Assembly (NCBI GenBank): GCA_016793195.1
Contig: JAEUJA010000246.1
Coordinates: 1-33,073 of the forward strand
DNA: 33,073 nucleotides
DNA from: Phycisphaerae bacterium
GTDB lineage: Bacteria > Planctomycetota > Phycisphaerae > Phycisphaerales > UBA1924
Direction: 5' to 3'
Below, piece after piece: positions 23,443 to 30,923 of the stretch. The notes under the pieces were generated by a model that worked only from the letters and a program-made list of their open reading frames with translations, made no database searches and had not been told where the DNA came from. The first letter of the stretch is position 1, and each line of letters begins with the position of its first letter. The position numbers and the translations under genes were made by a program.

Positions 23443-23847
23443 TCAAGGGTTCTGGGGTGTAGGAGGTTTGGTCGCGAGGGATACCTGAAGCAGGAACACC
23501 GCGCGGGATTGGGCTCGCACGTCGTGCCGGACGCCGGGAGCCATGACGAGCAACATGCCCGCTCGCAGGTGATACCCCTCACCCCCGGCCGTGACATCGA
23601 GCTCGCCCTCGATAGCCTGCACGGTCACGATGCCGCTGGTGGCGTGCTCGGCGAGACCTGCGCCTGCGTCCAGCACGAAGAGCGCCACCGTCCTGCCCGA
23701 GTTCTTGAAGAGCGTCTTCTGCCGATGGCCGTGCTTCTTTGGCGTCGGCTCGGCCTCCAAAGCCGCGGCCTCCGCGTGAAGGTCGAGCGCGAGATGCTCG
23801 GCTGCGAATCGCTCTGACGGAGCCGCGCGTGATCGTTCATCGCTCAT
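23443..23847 (-). CDS. Small cupin-domain protein
   Basis: 134 residues. A single cupin barrel at about 50-125: TVALFVLDAGAGLAEHATSG then AIEGELDVTAGGEGYHLRAG and MLLVMAPGVRHDV. The usual metal His set is reduced: H68 and a late His in GVRHDV are visible, but the GxxxHxH triad is incomplete, so metal binding is uncertain. The ~45 N-terminal residues are charged and unconserved. Its ATG overlaps the hemerythrin stop by four nt. Function unknown; in this operon a redox or ligand-sensing role is possible. Confidence 0.82.
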   Translation of the reverse strand: MSDERSRAAPSERFAAEHLALDLHAEAAALEAEPTPKKHGHRQKTLFKNSGRTVALFVLDAGAGLAEHATSGIVTVQAIEGELDVTAGGEGYHLRAGMLLVMAPGVRHDVRAQSRAVFLLQVSLATKPPTPQNP

Positions 23848-24398
23848 AATGCTTCCTCACTCGAACCGCTATCGGGGTCGTCCACGGACAGCTTGTGTCT
23901 CGCACGGGAACCTGGCCGCCGCTCTTCGATGAAGGTTGCCTCATGCGCCAGGGCCGCCAGCGCCTCCGGGTGGTCGCGCTGCACCTCCTCGAAGAACTCT
24001 CGTTCTTCCCAGCGGATATGGTCGTGCAGCCGCACCCCGACCTCGCGCACGAGTTCCGCGTCGCTCGCCGCCGCCTCCGGTTCGCGCTCGCACCGCTCCG
24101 CCAAACGCCGCAGGGTGGCGTGTTCATCAAGCAGCCGGTCCCGCAGTTCCGGAGAATGGACCAGCGGGAGCAGCAACCGCTCTTCGTCATCAAAGTGTGC
24201 CCGGATCTCCGACCGCCAAGCGTCCACGAACTCGGCGATCGCACGGATGCGATCCGCACGATCCAGATCCGCGGCCTGCCGCAGGCTCCGAGCTTGGATA
24301 AGCCCGCCCATGTGCTCGCGCGACAAGGGCTGGAGCGTGGCATGACGCTTCAGGGGCGGAGTCAGAGGAACCGGTTGCTCGAAGCCGTCGTGCGCCAT
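23844..24398 (-). CDS. Hemerythrin (HHE) domain protein, minus-strand copy
   Basis: About 184 residues. The four-helix di-iron pattern is visible as LSREHMGGLI, HFDDEERLLLPLVH, LLDEHATLRRL and RLHDHIRWEEREFFEE. Such domains bind O2 or NO, or react with peroxide. The reading frame is open another 1.2 kb upstream over the neighbouring genes, but the ATG at 24398 starts MAHDGFEQPVPLTPP. There is no Shine-Dalgarno; a TACTAT hexamer ends six nt before the ATG, so a leaderless message is likely. First gene of the operon running to the TauE/SafE gene; its start codon faces the next hemerythrin gene at 18 nt. Confidence 0.85.
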   Translation of the reverse strand: MAHDGFEQPVPLTPPLKRHATLQPLSREHMGGLIQARSLRQAADLDRADRIRAIAEFVDAWRSEIRAHFDDEERLLLPLVHSPELRDRLLDEHATLRRLAERCEREPEAAASDAELVREVGVRLHDHIRWEEREFFEEVQRDHPEALAALAHEATFIEERRPGSRARHKLSVDDPDSGSSEEAL

Positions 24399-24404
24399 CG
24401 AGTG

Positions 24405-24411
24405 ATAGTAT
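24405..24411. promoter_or_regulatory. Shared overlapping -10 elements of two divergent hemerythrin genes
   Basis: The 18-nt gap between two opposite ATG codons contains TAGTAT on the plus strand (24406-24411, preceded by TGA as an extended -10, five nt before the ATG at 24417). The overlapping minus-strand hexamer TACTAT (24410-24405) lies six nt before the ATG at 24398. Neither gene has room for a leader or ribosome site, so both may be leaderless and compete for polymerase. Confidence 0.55.
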
Positions 24412-24416
24412 TCAAC

Positions 24417-25019
24417 ATGGGCGCCTCGCTGAATATCCTCGGCCGCACCCCCGACCACGGCTTCGACGAACCCCTCGGTCTGCTCACGGACTGCCACCGC
24501 CGGATCGAGAAGTTCCTGGAACTGCTCCAACGCATCGCCCGCGAGTACGACGACAAGCCGCTCGACGCCCAGGCCGTCGACGCGGTGCGCACGGCCAAGC
24601 GCTACTTCGCCCACGCGGCCCCCAAGCACACCGCCGACGAGGAGGAGTCGCTCTTCCCGCGGATGAAGGCCGCGGCGGCGCGCGGGGGGGCGCACGCGCA
24701 GCCTTGCGGGGCGCTGGCGCGGCTCGAACACGACCACGAGCAGGCCGATGCCCTGCACGCGAAGGTCGATGTGCTGCTCGAAGCGTGGCTGGACCTGCCC
24801 AGCGGCGGAATACTCCCGCCCCCCCTTCCGCCCGCGAAGGCCGCGGAACTCACGGCGTTGCTGCACACGCTCCGCGAACTCTACCGCGGGCACATCCACA
24901 CCGAAGAGGCCGAGGTCTTCCCGCTCGCTGGCACGCTGCTCACGCCGAACGAACTCACGGCGGTGGGCGAGGAGATGCGGGCGCGGCGGGGGCTGGGGCA
25001 GGGGCGTGCGGGGACGTAG
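24417..25019 (+). CDS. Hemerythrin (HHE) domain protein, plus-strand copy
   Basis: 200 residues. Ligand-type segments: LLTDCHRRIEKFL, FAHAAPKHTADEEESLFPR, LEHDHEQADAL and HIHTEEAEVFPLA. Between the second and third lies a Gly/Ala-rich joint encoded by a G7 run; a Pro-rich GGILPPPLPPAKA loop precedes the last helix. The open frame extends upstream, but similarity starts at MGASLNILGRTPDHGFDEP; the start at 24417 has no Shine-Dalgarno but a TAGTAT hexamer five nt upstream. Not a recent duplicate of the divergent neighbour: beyond ligand positions the two are dissimilar. Converges with the cytochrome b gene, 47 nt between stops. Confidence 0.85.
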   Translation: MGASLNILGRTPDHGFDEPLGLLTDCHRRIEKFLELLQRIAREYDDKPLDAQAVDAVRTAKRYFAHAAPKHTADEEESLFPRMKAAAARGGAHAQPCGALARLEHDHEQADALHAKVDVLLEAWLDLPSGGILPPPLPPAKAAELTALLHTLRELYRGHIHTEEAEVFPLAGTLLTPNELTAVGEEMRARRGLGQGRAGT

Positions 25020-25066
25020 CCGCCGCATCGCGTTCGCGGTGTTGTCACGCTGATGCCGGGGGACAC

Positions 25067-25789
25067 TCAATCGCCATGACGCTTGCGGTGTTGGCGGTCT
25101 CCGCCGTCGTGCGCCTCGCCGAGTTGCAGACTCACCCCGAGCGCGGGGACCGCAGCCGAGCGGGTGGCCGGGTCGTATGCATTGACCAACGCGGCGGTCC
25201 ACGCACCGGTGATCAGGAGGAACGCCGCCGCGGCGAGCGGGCGCGACGATCGGATGCCCTCGGACTCCGGCACGCTCTTCCGCCCGTGGACCATGCCGGC
25301 GGTGAGGTTCTCGTGGTGTCGCAACGTGTGCACGATGACGCCCAGCACATGCACGCCGGCGACGACAATCATCGCCGACGCGAGCACCTCGTGTACATCC
25401 TTGACCCCCTTGTTCCCGCGTCCCAGCATCACGCCCGTCACCGCCAGGCCCAGCATGAGGGCGAACATCGCGAAGATGGCGTACGCGGAACCGGGGTTGT
25501 GCCCGGCGTATTGCTCCTTGCGCCCAGTCACGACACCCTTGAGCTACCCCGCGACGGCCCGGGGGCCGAACGCGAAGGAGCCGAACCGCGCATGGCGCGA
25601 GCCGACGAAGCCCCAAACCACGCGGAGCACGAGCATCAGCCCCAGCGCCAGCCCGATCATCCCGTGGTAGGGGAACAGCGGGCTGTCATCGCCCTGGCCC
25701 AGTGCGATTACCGCCGCAGCGATGAAACCCCCGGCGAATAGCCAGTGGAAGAGGCGTGTGGGGATGTCCCAGACGAGAGTTCGTCGCAT
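25067..25789 (-). pseudogene. Cytochrome b561-type membrane protein, interrupted by in-frame TAG
   Basis: Read through, the frame gives about 240 residues of a di-heme cytochrome b561 / hydrogenase cytochrome-b-type protein: WDIPTRLFHWLFAG (H15), FPYHGMIG (H43), then DVHEVLASAMIVVAGVHVLG and the C-terminal HTLRHHENLTAGMV. Four membrane helices are expected, carrying electrons between the quinone pool and a partner. Codon 82 (25546-25544) is TAG in the segment GPRAVAG-stop-LKGVVTGRK. No frameshift: both sides lie in one frame and both are conserved-looking; relatives usually have Tyr at this place, one base from TAG. Either a fresh nonsense mutation, a sequencing error, or readthrough. GGAG five nt before the ATG at 25789. 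A restart at the GTG at 25531 would make only a helix-poor fragment. Confidence 0.8.
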
Positions 25790-25868
25790 GGTGAGCTCCG
25801 GACACGAGGTCCGCGTATCGAACGAATACTCGACACGCTTATAGGGACTTAAGGCGCCGGGGTTTCAC

Positions 25869-25886
25869 GGGTTCGTGCCCGAACTC
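25869..25886 (-). terminator. Hairpin downstream of the anion channel gene
   Basis: On the minus strand GAGTTCG-GGCA-CGAACCC gives a 7-bp stem (one G-U) about 60 nt after the channel gene's stop and before the cytochrome b gene. It is followed by GTGAAACC rather than a T-tract, so only a moderate terminator candidate for the six-gene operon. Confidence 0.35.
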
Positions 25887-25948
25887 GGCCCTGTAGCGGA
25901 GAGTCGGGACGGGGATTTAGCCGCCGCCTCGCACGAGCTGACACACGT

Positions 25949-27091
25949 TCACTTGCGCACGCGAGCGTTCACGCACACCGCATACCCCATCCCCGCCACC
26001 GCCAGCGCCCACGCCGCGAGGGAGACGTAGCAGAACACCGGCGGCAGCACGCCCAGGAACGGCGGCAGGTCGATGGCCGAGTCCATCCGCGCCGTCGCCA
26101 CCGAGTACATCCCCAGCGGGAAGACCGCGCCGAAGTAGAGCGGGTCGTAGCGAAGCGGGAACCGCCTCACGATGTGCCGCCACACGCCCAGGATCAGCAG
26201 CATCGGAATCCACCACGTCGCCGTCGCCCAGAACAGGAGCGTCGCCCCCTTGATGAACGGGAGCAGGTCGCGCACAAGCCCCCTCGCGGCGATGCCGGAG
26301 TCTTGGCCCCCCCCATCCTTCACCGCCAGCAGCAGCGTCGCCCCCGCCAGCGTCGAGATCGCCATCGCCCCCATGTTGATCCAGTACGGCGGGGCCAGGT
26401 CCGACGGCTTGAACGGGAAGAACGTGTAGCGGTAGAAGATCAGCGCGATGATCCATACATAGAGCATCGCTCCGCCCAGCCACATCACCAGGGCGATGAA
26501 GAGCAGCCCCTCGCTGTGGCCGTGGCCTTCGATCCCTTCCGCGCCCGCGGCCCCCGCCAACTGCCCCGCCAGCACCGCCACCGCCTGCGTCGCCACCACG
26601 CTCAGCAACCACCCGCCGCTGATCCCGTCGGCGAGCGTGGGCTTGACGGCCTTGACCGTCAGCACCGTGAAGATGGTGTACGTCAGCACCGCCCACAGGA
26701 CCGTGCCGAGGATCCATAGGCCCCACGCGAGATTCGTCATCCCCCCGATCAGCAACGCCTGCGACCCCAGCACGCACGCGCCCGGCACCATCGTGAAGAA
26801 CCCCACGCTCTTGTTGTGGTTGGAGAAGTCGGCGATGAGGCGCGGGCGGTGCCGCGTGAGGCGGATGAGCGTGAGCGCCCAGAGGGCCGCGAAGAAGACG
26901 AGGTTGAGCCAGAACATGCCGCGCGAGAGCGCGGCAAACCCCTGGATCCACGCCGCGAGCGAGACAATCCCCGTCGCCATCACCAGCGAGAAGTACGAGG
27001 GGTGCAGGTTCGCGGCGGCACGGTCGAGCATGGACATCGGCGGCTGGGCGGGCTGGGGAGGGGGGGCTGCCGCGACGGGCGGGGTGCTCAT
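25949..27091 (-). CDS. TDT / SLAC1-TehA family anion channel or exporter
   Basis: About 380 residues, some ten membrane helices. The opening HPSYFSLVMATGIVSLAA is typical of the tellurite-resistance/dicarboxylate transporter family, which includes bacterial TehA and the plant SLAC1 nitrate/chloride channel. Later helices (LFIALVMWLGGAMLYVWIIALIF; IKGATLLFWATATWWIPMLL; YFGAVFPLGMYSVATARM) also fit. The N-terminus is a Pro/Ala-rich tail. The ATG at 27091 overlaps the DUF6755 stop by four nt; the frame continues upstream as a shadow. Last gene of the molybdoenzyme operon, so nitrate or nitrite passage is a reasonable inference. A C8 run lies inside the gene (26307-26314). Confidence 0.87.
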   Translation of the reverse strand: MSTPPVAAAPPPQPAQPPMSMLDRAAANLHPSYFSLVMATGIVSLAAWIQGFAALSRGMFWLNLVFFAALWALTLIRLTRHRPRLIADFSNHNKSVGFFTMVPGACVLGSQALLIGGMTNLAWGLWILGTVLWAVLTYTIFTVLTVKAVKPTLADGISGGWLLSVVATQAVAVLAGQLAGAAGAEGIEGHGHSEGLLFIALVMWLGGAMLYVWIIALIFYRYTFFPFKPSDLAPPYWINMGAMAISTLAGATLLLAVKDGGGQDSGIAARGLVRDLLPFIKGATLLFWATATWWIPMLLILGVWRHIVRRFPLRYDPLYFGAVFPLGMYSVATARMDSAIDLPPFLGVLPPVFCYVSLAAWALAVAGMGYAVCVNARVRK

Positions 27092-27408
27092 CGCGGCCTC
27101 TCTAGCAGGTAGAGGTAGCGGAGCAGGCCAAGATTGAGCACGAGACAGACAAGGCTCGCCCCGAGCGCGGGCCACGCCACCGCGTGGTCGCCGCCGAGGA
27201 AGGCGTTCATGGTCGCGGTGAGCAGCCACAACTGCATGAGGGCGATGATGAGCACGATGCACAGGATGCCCGTCACGATGGCCGTGCGGTTCTGCTCGGC
27301 GAGGCGCGAACGTGCGATGCCGGAGCGCGGCGGGCTCGGGGGGGCCGGTGCGGACACATCACCCGGCGCGTTCGCACAAGCCGATGGGTTGGGACGCGGC
27401 GGGGTCAT
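27088..27408 (-). CDS. Small two-helix membrane protein (DUF6755-like)
   Basis: About 106 residues. A Pro/Ala/Ser-rich cytoplasmic-looking start is followed by RTAIVTGILCIVLIIALMQLW and WPALGASLVCLVLNLGLLRYLYLL, two membrane helices. The pattern fits the uncharacterised DUF6755 family as I remember it; function unknown. Its start overlaps the Rieske stop and its stop overlaps the channel start, each by four nt, so all three are translationally coupled. Probably an assembly or anchoring subunit of the complex. Confidence 0.75.
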   Translation of the reverse strand: MTPPRPNPSACANAPGDVSAPAPPSPPRSGIARSRLAEQNRTAIVTGILCIVLIIALMQLWLLTATMNAFLGGDHAVAWPALGASLVCLVLNLGLLRYLYLLERPR

Positions 27409-27947
27409 ACCGTGCGCTCCTCCACGCTCGTGGCGTAGACGTTGCCGTCGCGCACCTCGAGGACGATCCGCGACAAAGGCCGACGCGGCGGCCCGGCCAG
27501 CGGGCGGCCCGTCGCCAGATCGAACGATCCGTGGTGGCACGGGCAGCGCAGACACCCCGAGGGCACATCCGGCGTTACCGGGCACGACAGGTGCGAGCAC
27601 TTGTTGCTGTACGCGAGGAACTCGCGATCACCCGCGCGAACCAAGAGGCACGAGTCGTGCTCGCCTGGGTAGAAGAACAGCGCGGCCTGCCCGACGGCGA
27701 TCTCATCGACGCGGGCGATGGCCTTCGGTCCCGCGCCGCCTCCTTCGCCCCGCAGCGTCTTGAGCGCGATCCACCCCTGGCCCGCGACGAACGACGCGCT
27801 GATGAGCACCATGAACTTGGTGAACTCACGGCGGGCCACAAAGTTGTCCTGCTGTGTGTCGATAGGGAAGTCCTGCCGCCACCTGGGCTGGGCGTCGCTC
27901 GGACGGCCGTTGGGCGTGTGGACACGGATGGGTGTAGGGTCTGCCAT
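27405..27947 (-). CDS. Rieske [2Fe-2S] protein with Tat-type membrane anchor
   Basis: 180 residues. A twin-arginine motif (R39-R40-E-F-T-K) precedes a hydrophobic helix (FMVLISASFVAGQGWIAL), as in Rieske subunits of quinol oxidoreductases. The cluster ligands are C117/H119 (CSHLSC) and C135/H138 (CPCHHG); C122 and C137 can form the disulfide of high-potential Rieske proteins. Extra Cys at 132. The soluble domain should lie outside the cytoplasmic membrane, while the catalytic molybdoprotein shows no Tat signal, a topology puzzle. GGAG five nt before the ATG at 27947. Its stop overlaps the DUF6755 start. Confidence 0.92.
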   Translation of the reverse strand: MADPTPIRVHTPNGRPSDAQPRWRQDFPIDTQQDNFVARREFTKFMVLISASFVAGQGWIALKTLRGEGGGAGPKAIARVDEIAVGQAALFFYPGEHDSCLLVRAGDREFLAYSNKCSHLSCPVTPDVPSGCLRCPCHHGSFDLATGRPLAGPPRRPLSRIVLEVRDGNVYATSVEERTV

Positions 27948-27980
27948 TGGGAACTCCGATCAGGCGGCGGGCGGCCGCGT

Positions 27981-28619
27981 TCATCTCGCGCCATTGAGCA
28001 CGCCCAGCGAGACCGAGCGCGGTGGGGCGTGCTCCTCCATTGCCGCCGTTACGTCGATGTGCTCGGGCCGTTGGCCCGCCACGCTCTTAGGTCCCATCAT
28101 CTTCACCTTGGTCGTGATGGTCTGATTGCCGAACTGGAAGCGATCGATCGGGGCCGCTTGCGGCCGCAGGGCCTCGATCTCCTCGCGCGTCCCGAAGAAC
28201 AGCGCCTGGCTCGGGCACACGCTCGCGCACATGGGCTTGAGGCCCACCGACGAGCGGTCGTAGCACATGTCGCACTTCATCATCAGCTCGAACTCGACCT
28301 GCATCTTGGGCACCCCGAACGGGCACGCTAGCACGCAGTTGTTGCACGCGATGCAGCGCGGCTTGCGGGCCGACTGCACCACGCCGTCCTCGCTCCGCTT
28401 GATTGCGTCGGCGGGGCAGACCTCGGCGCACGTCGGCGAGTCGCAGTGCATGCAGATCACGGGAATGGTCTGCGTCGAGTGGGCCCGATCCACCGTCTCC
28501 AGGTGGATCATGGAGTGCCCTTTGTGCGTGTCGCACTCGGTACACGCCTGCACGCACGCCTGGCACCCGATGCAGCGGGAGGCGTCGATGTAGAAGTTGA
28601 GGTGGCTGGGGACACTCAT
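27981..28619 (-). CDS. Four-cluster ferredoxin-type electron-transfer subunit
   Basis: 212 residues. Four Cys groups: [40 protein letters not shown] and CDMCYDRSS...CASVCP, enough for four [4Fe-4S] clusters in the DmsB/NrfC/NarH-like pattern. It should pass electrons between the membrane subunit or Rieske protein and the molybdenum subunit. No signal peptide, matching the molybdenum subunit. GGAG six nt before the ATG at 28619; 16 nt after the molybdenum gene. Confidence 0.92.
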   Translation of the reverse strand: MSVPSHLNFYIDASRCIGCQACVQACTECDTHKGHSMIHLETVDRAHSTQTIPVICMHCDSPTCAEVCPADAIKRSEDGVVQSARKPRCIACNNCVLACPFGVPKMQVEFELMMKCDMCYDRSSVGLKPMCASVCPSQALFFGTREEIEALRPQAAPIDRFQFGNQTITTKVKMMGPKSVAGQRPEHIDVTAAMEEHAPPRSVSLGVLNGAR

Positions 28620-28635
28620 GGCGACTCCGATAGGT

Positions 28636-30906
28636 TCATCCCTGCTGTGGCTCCAGGCGTCCGGCCCACTCGGGCGGCCCATCGGCTTTGCGCACGCGGG
28701 CCGCGCACACCTTGTACTCAGGGATCTTCGAGATCGGGTCCTGGGCGGAAATAGTGAGTTGGTTCGCGCTCTTGCGCCCGGGCCAGTGGTAGGGGATGAA
28801 AATGGTGTCGGGGCGGATCGTGGTCACGACCATGGCGCGGAGCGTGCAGTCGCCGCGGCGGGACTCGGCCGTCACCCAGTCGCCGTCCTTGATCCCCATC
28901 GTCTCGGCGAGGCGCGGGTGCATCTCGATCCGCGGCTCGGGGTACTGGTCCACCAAAGGGCCGATGCGGCGGGTCTGGGTGCCCGAGAGGAACTGGCTGA
29001 CCACGCGCCCGGTGGTGAGCATGAGCGGGTACTCCGCGTCGGTCACCTCCGCCGGCGGCGTGTACGGCGCGACATTGAAGCGGGCCTTGCCGTCGGGGAA
29101 GTAGTACGGGCCCGCGCCCTTGGCGATCGGGTTCCACGAGTTCGGCTCGAACAGGCGCGGCGTACCGGGGTGGTCGATGGGCTTGCCGTCGGGTGATTCG
29201 GAATAGCACGGCCAGCAGACGCCGTACTGCCGCTCAATCTTCTCATAAGTGATGCCGGAGTAGTCCGCAACGCCGCCCTTGCTGGCCGTGCGGAGTTCGT
29301 CGAAGATCGCGCGGGGCGAGTCGAACGTGAAGCCGGTGGGGCGCTCCAGCGCGGCGGCGATGTCCTGCACGATCTTCCAGTCCTGCCTCGCGTCGCCGGG
29401 GCATTCCACCGCCTTGTTGATCTTGATGACCTTGCCTTCGATCTGCGTGACGACACCCTCATCCTCTTCCTGCAGCGAGCCGGGGAGCACGATATCCGCG
29501 TGACGCGCCGTTTCGTTCATGAAGAAGTCGATGGTGACGTAGAACTCGAGTTTGCCCAGGGCGCGGGCGATGAAGCTGTTGTCCGGGAGCGAGACCATCG
29601 GGTTGAAGCAGAGCGAGATCAGGCCCTTGATCTCGCCCGCGTCGATCTTGCGGAACATCTCGTAGCAGTCGACGCCGGGACCGGGCAGGTCGGGCTCGGC
29701 GATGCCCCAGAGCTTGGCGATGTGGGCGCGGTGCTCGGGGTTGGAGATGTCGCGCCAGCCGGGAAGCTGGTCGCACTTCTGCCCGTGCTCGCGTCCGCCC
29801 TGGCCGTTGGCCTGGCCGGTGATGGTGCCGTAGCCGCACCCCTCGCGCCCGATGCGCCCCGACGCCAGAACGATGTTGATGGCTCCGAGCACGTTTTGCA
29901 CGCCGTGGGAATGATGCTCGATCCCGCGGGCGTGCATGAGGAAGCTGGTCTTGGCTGTACCCCACCAGTCCGCGGCCTGCCGGATCAGCCGCTCGGGGAT
30001 GCCCGTCACCTCGGCGGTCTTGGCGGGGTTCCAGGAGGCGACGTGTTCGGCGACCTTGTCGAAGCCGACGGTGAACTGCTCGATGAACGGCCGGTCGATC
30101 CACCCCTTCTCGATCATCAGGTGCAGCACGCCGTTGAAGAGGGCGATGTCGCGCCCCGGCTTCACAGGCAGGAACAGGTCGCAGGTGCGGGCCAAGGGCG
30201 TGATGCGCGGATCGACGACGATGATCTTCGCCCCGTTGTCGCGGGCCTGCCAGACGTACTCGGTCGTGATCGGGGCGCACTCGGCGACGTTGGCCCCGCT
30301 GATCCAGATCAGCTCGGCCTTGGGAATGTCGCTCCACGGGTTCGCGGCCCGGTCGATGCCGAACGCCTTCTTGTTCCCTGCGCCCGCGCTCACCATGCAC
30401 AAGCGCCCATTGTAGTCGATGTAGGGGGTTTTCAGGCACACCCGGGCGAACTTGCCCATGAGGTAGGCCTTCTCAACGGTGAGGCTCGCGCCGCTCAGCA
30501 CGCCCATCGCCGAGTTGCCGTAGGCCTTCTGGATCCGCGCGATCTCGGCGGCGACGCGCGCGATGGCCTCCTGGTAGCCCATCGGGCTGAAACCCTCGGG
30601 CGCGTTGGCGTCCCGCTTGAAAGCTGTGAGCAGCCGATCCGGGTGAGCGCCCTGGAGATACCGCTTGACGCCCTTCGGGCAGAGCATGCCCCGGTTGAAC
30701 GGGAAGTCATACCAGGGCTCGAAGCCGGTGACGACGTTGTCCTTCACCTTCAGTTGAATCCCGCACTGCTGGCCACAGAAGCAGCAGTGGGTTTTCACGA
30801 GGCGGTCCGGCTCCGCATCCGTGGCGAGGCGCATCGGACCCGAGCGGGCGACATGCGGACCGAAGCGGTCCAGGATCGGCAGGAGGTTTGAAGGGGGGTT
30901 GGACAT
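28636..30906 (-). CDS. Molybdopterin (bis-MGD) oxidoreductase, NapA/NarB-like catalytic subunit
   Basis: 756 residues, DMSO-reductase superfamily. The N-terminal [4Fe-4S] motif is C41-x2-C44-x3-C48-x27-C76, followed by CPKG. The likely molybdenum ligand is C170 in [11 protein letters not shown]; Met after the Cys is the NapA/NarB nitrate-reductase pattern, whereas formate dehydrogenases have (Sec/Cys)-His. MGD-binding segments: [34 protein letters not shown] and the C-terminal domain [20 protein letters not shown]. No Tat signal is seen (start [12 protein letters not shown]), so it is probably cytoplasmic. AAGGA lies about five nt before the ATG. Nitrate is the leading substrate, but the unusual partners (Rieske, NarI/HdrE-like) mean another oxyanion cannot be excluded. 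Confidence 0.9.
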   Translation of the reverse strand: MSNPPSNLLPILDRFGPHVARSGPMRLATDAEPDRLVKTHCCFCGQQCGIQLKVKDNVVTGFEPWYDFPFNRGMLCPKGVKRYLQGAHPDRLLTAFKRDANAPEGFSPMGYQEAIARVAAEIARIQKAYGNSAMGVLSGASLTVEKAYLMGKFARVCLKTPYIDYNGRLCMVSAGAGNKKAFGIDRAANPWSDIPKAELIWISGANVAECAPITTEYVWQARDNGAKIIVVDPRITPLARTCDLFLPVKPGRDIALFNGVLHLMIEKGWIDRPFIEQFTVGFDKVAEHVASWNPAKTAEVTGIPERLIRQAADWWGTAKTSFLMHARGIEHHSHGVQNVLGAINIVLASGRIGREGCGYGTITGQANGQGGREHGQKCDQLPGWRDISNPEHRAHIAKLWGIAEPDLPGPGVDCYEMFRKIDAGEIKGLISLCFNPMVSLPDNSFIARALGKLEFYVTIDFFMNETARHADIVLPGSLQEEDEGVVTQIEGKVIKINKAVECPGDARQDWKIVQDIAAALERPTGFTFDSPRAIFDELRTASKGGVADYSGITYEKIERQYGVCWPCYSESPDGKPIDHPGTPRLFEPNSWNPIAKGAGPYYFPDGKARFNVAPYTPPAEVTDAEYPLMLTTGRVVSQFLSGTQTRRIGPLVDQYPEPRIEMHPRLAETMGIKDGDWVTAESRRGDCTLRAMVVTTIRPDTIFIPYHWPGRKSANQLTISAQDPISKIPEYKVCAARVRKADGPPEWAGRLEPQQG

Positions 30907-30923
30907 GAGAATCCTTCTGTCGA

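Noticed and set aside
25544-25546. Pyrrolysine or deliberate stop-codon recoding in the cytochrome b gene
   Set aside because: No pyl gene or suppressor tRNA is seen, and other genes show no internal TAG; mutation or base error is simpler.
30162-30430. Formate dehydrogenase or selenocysteine enzyme
   Set aside because: The active-site codon is a normal Cys (C170) followed by Met, the nitrate-reductase-type pattern, and no in-frame TGA or SECIS-like need exists.
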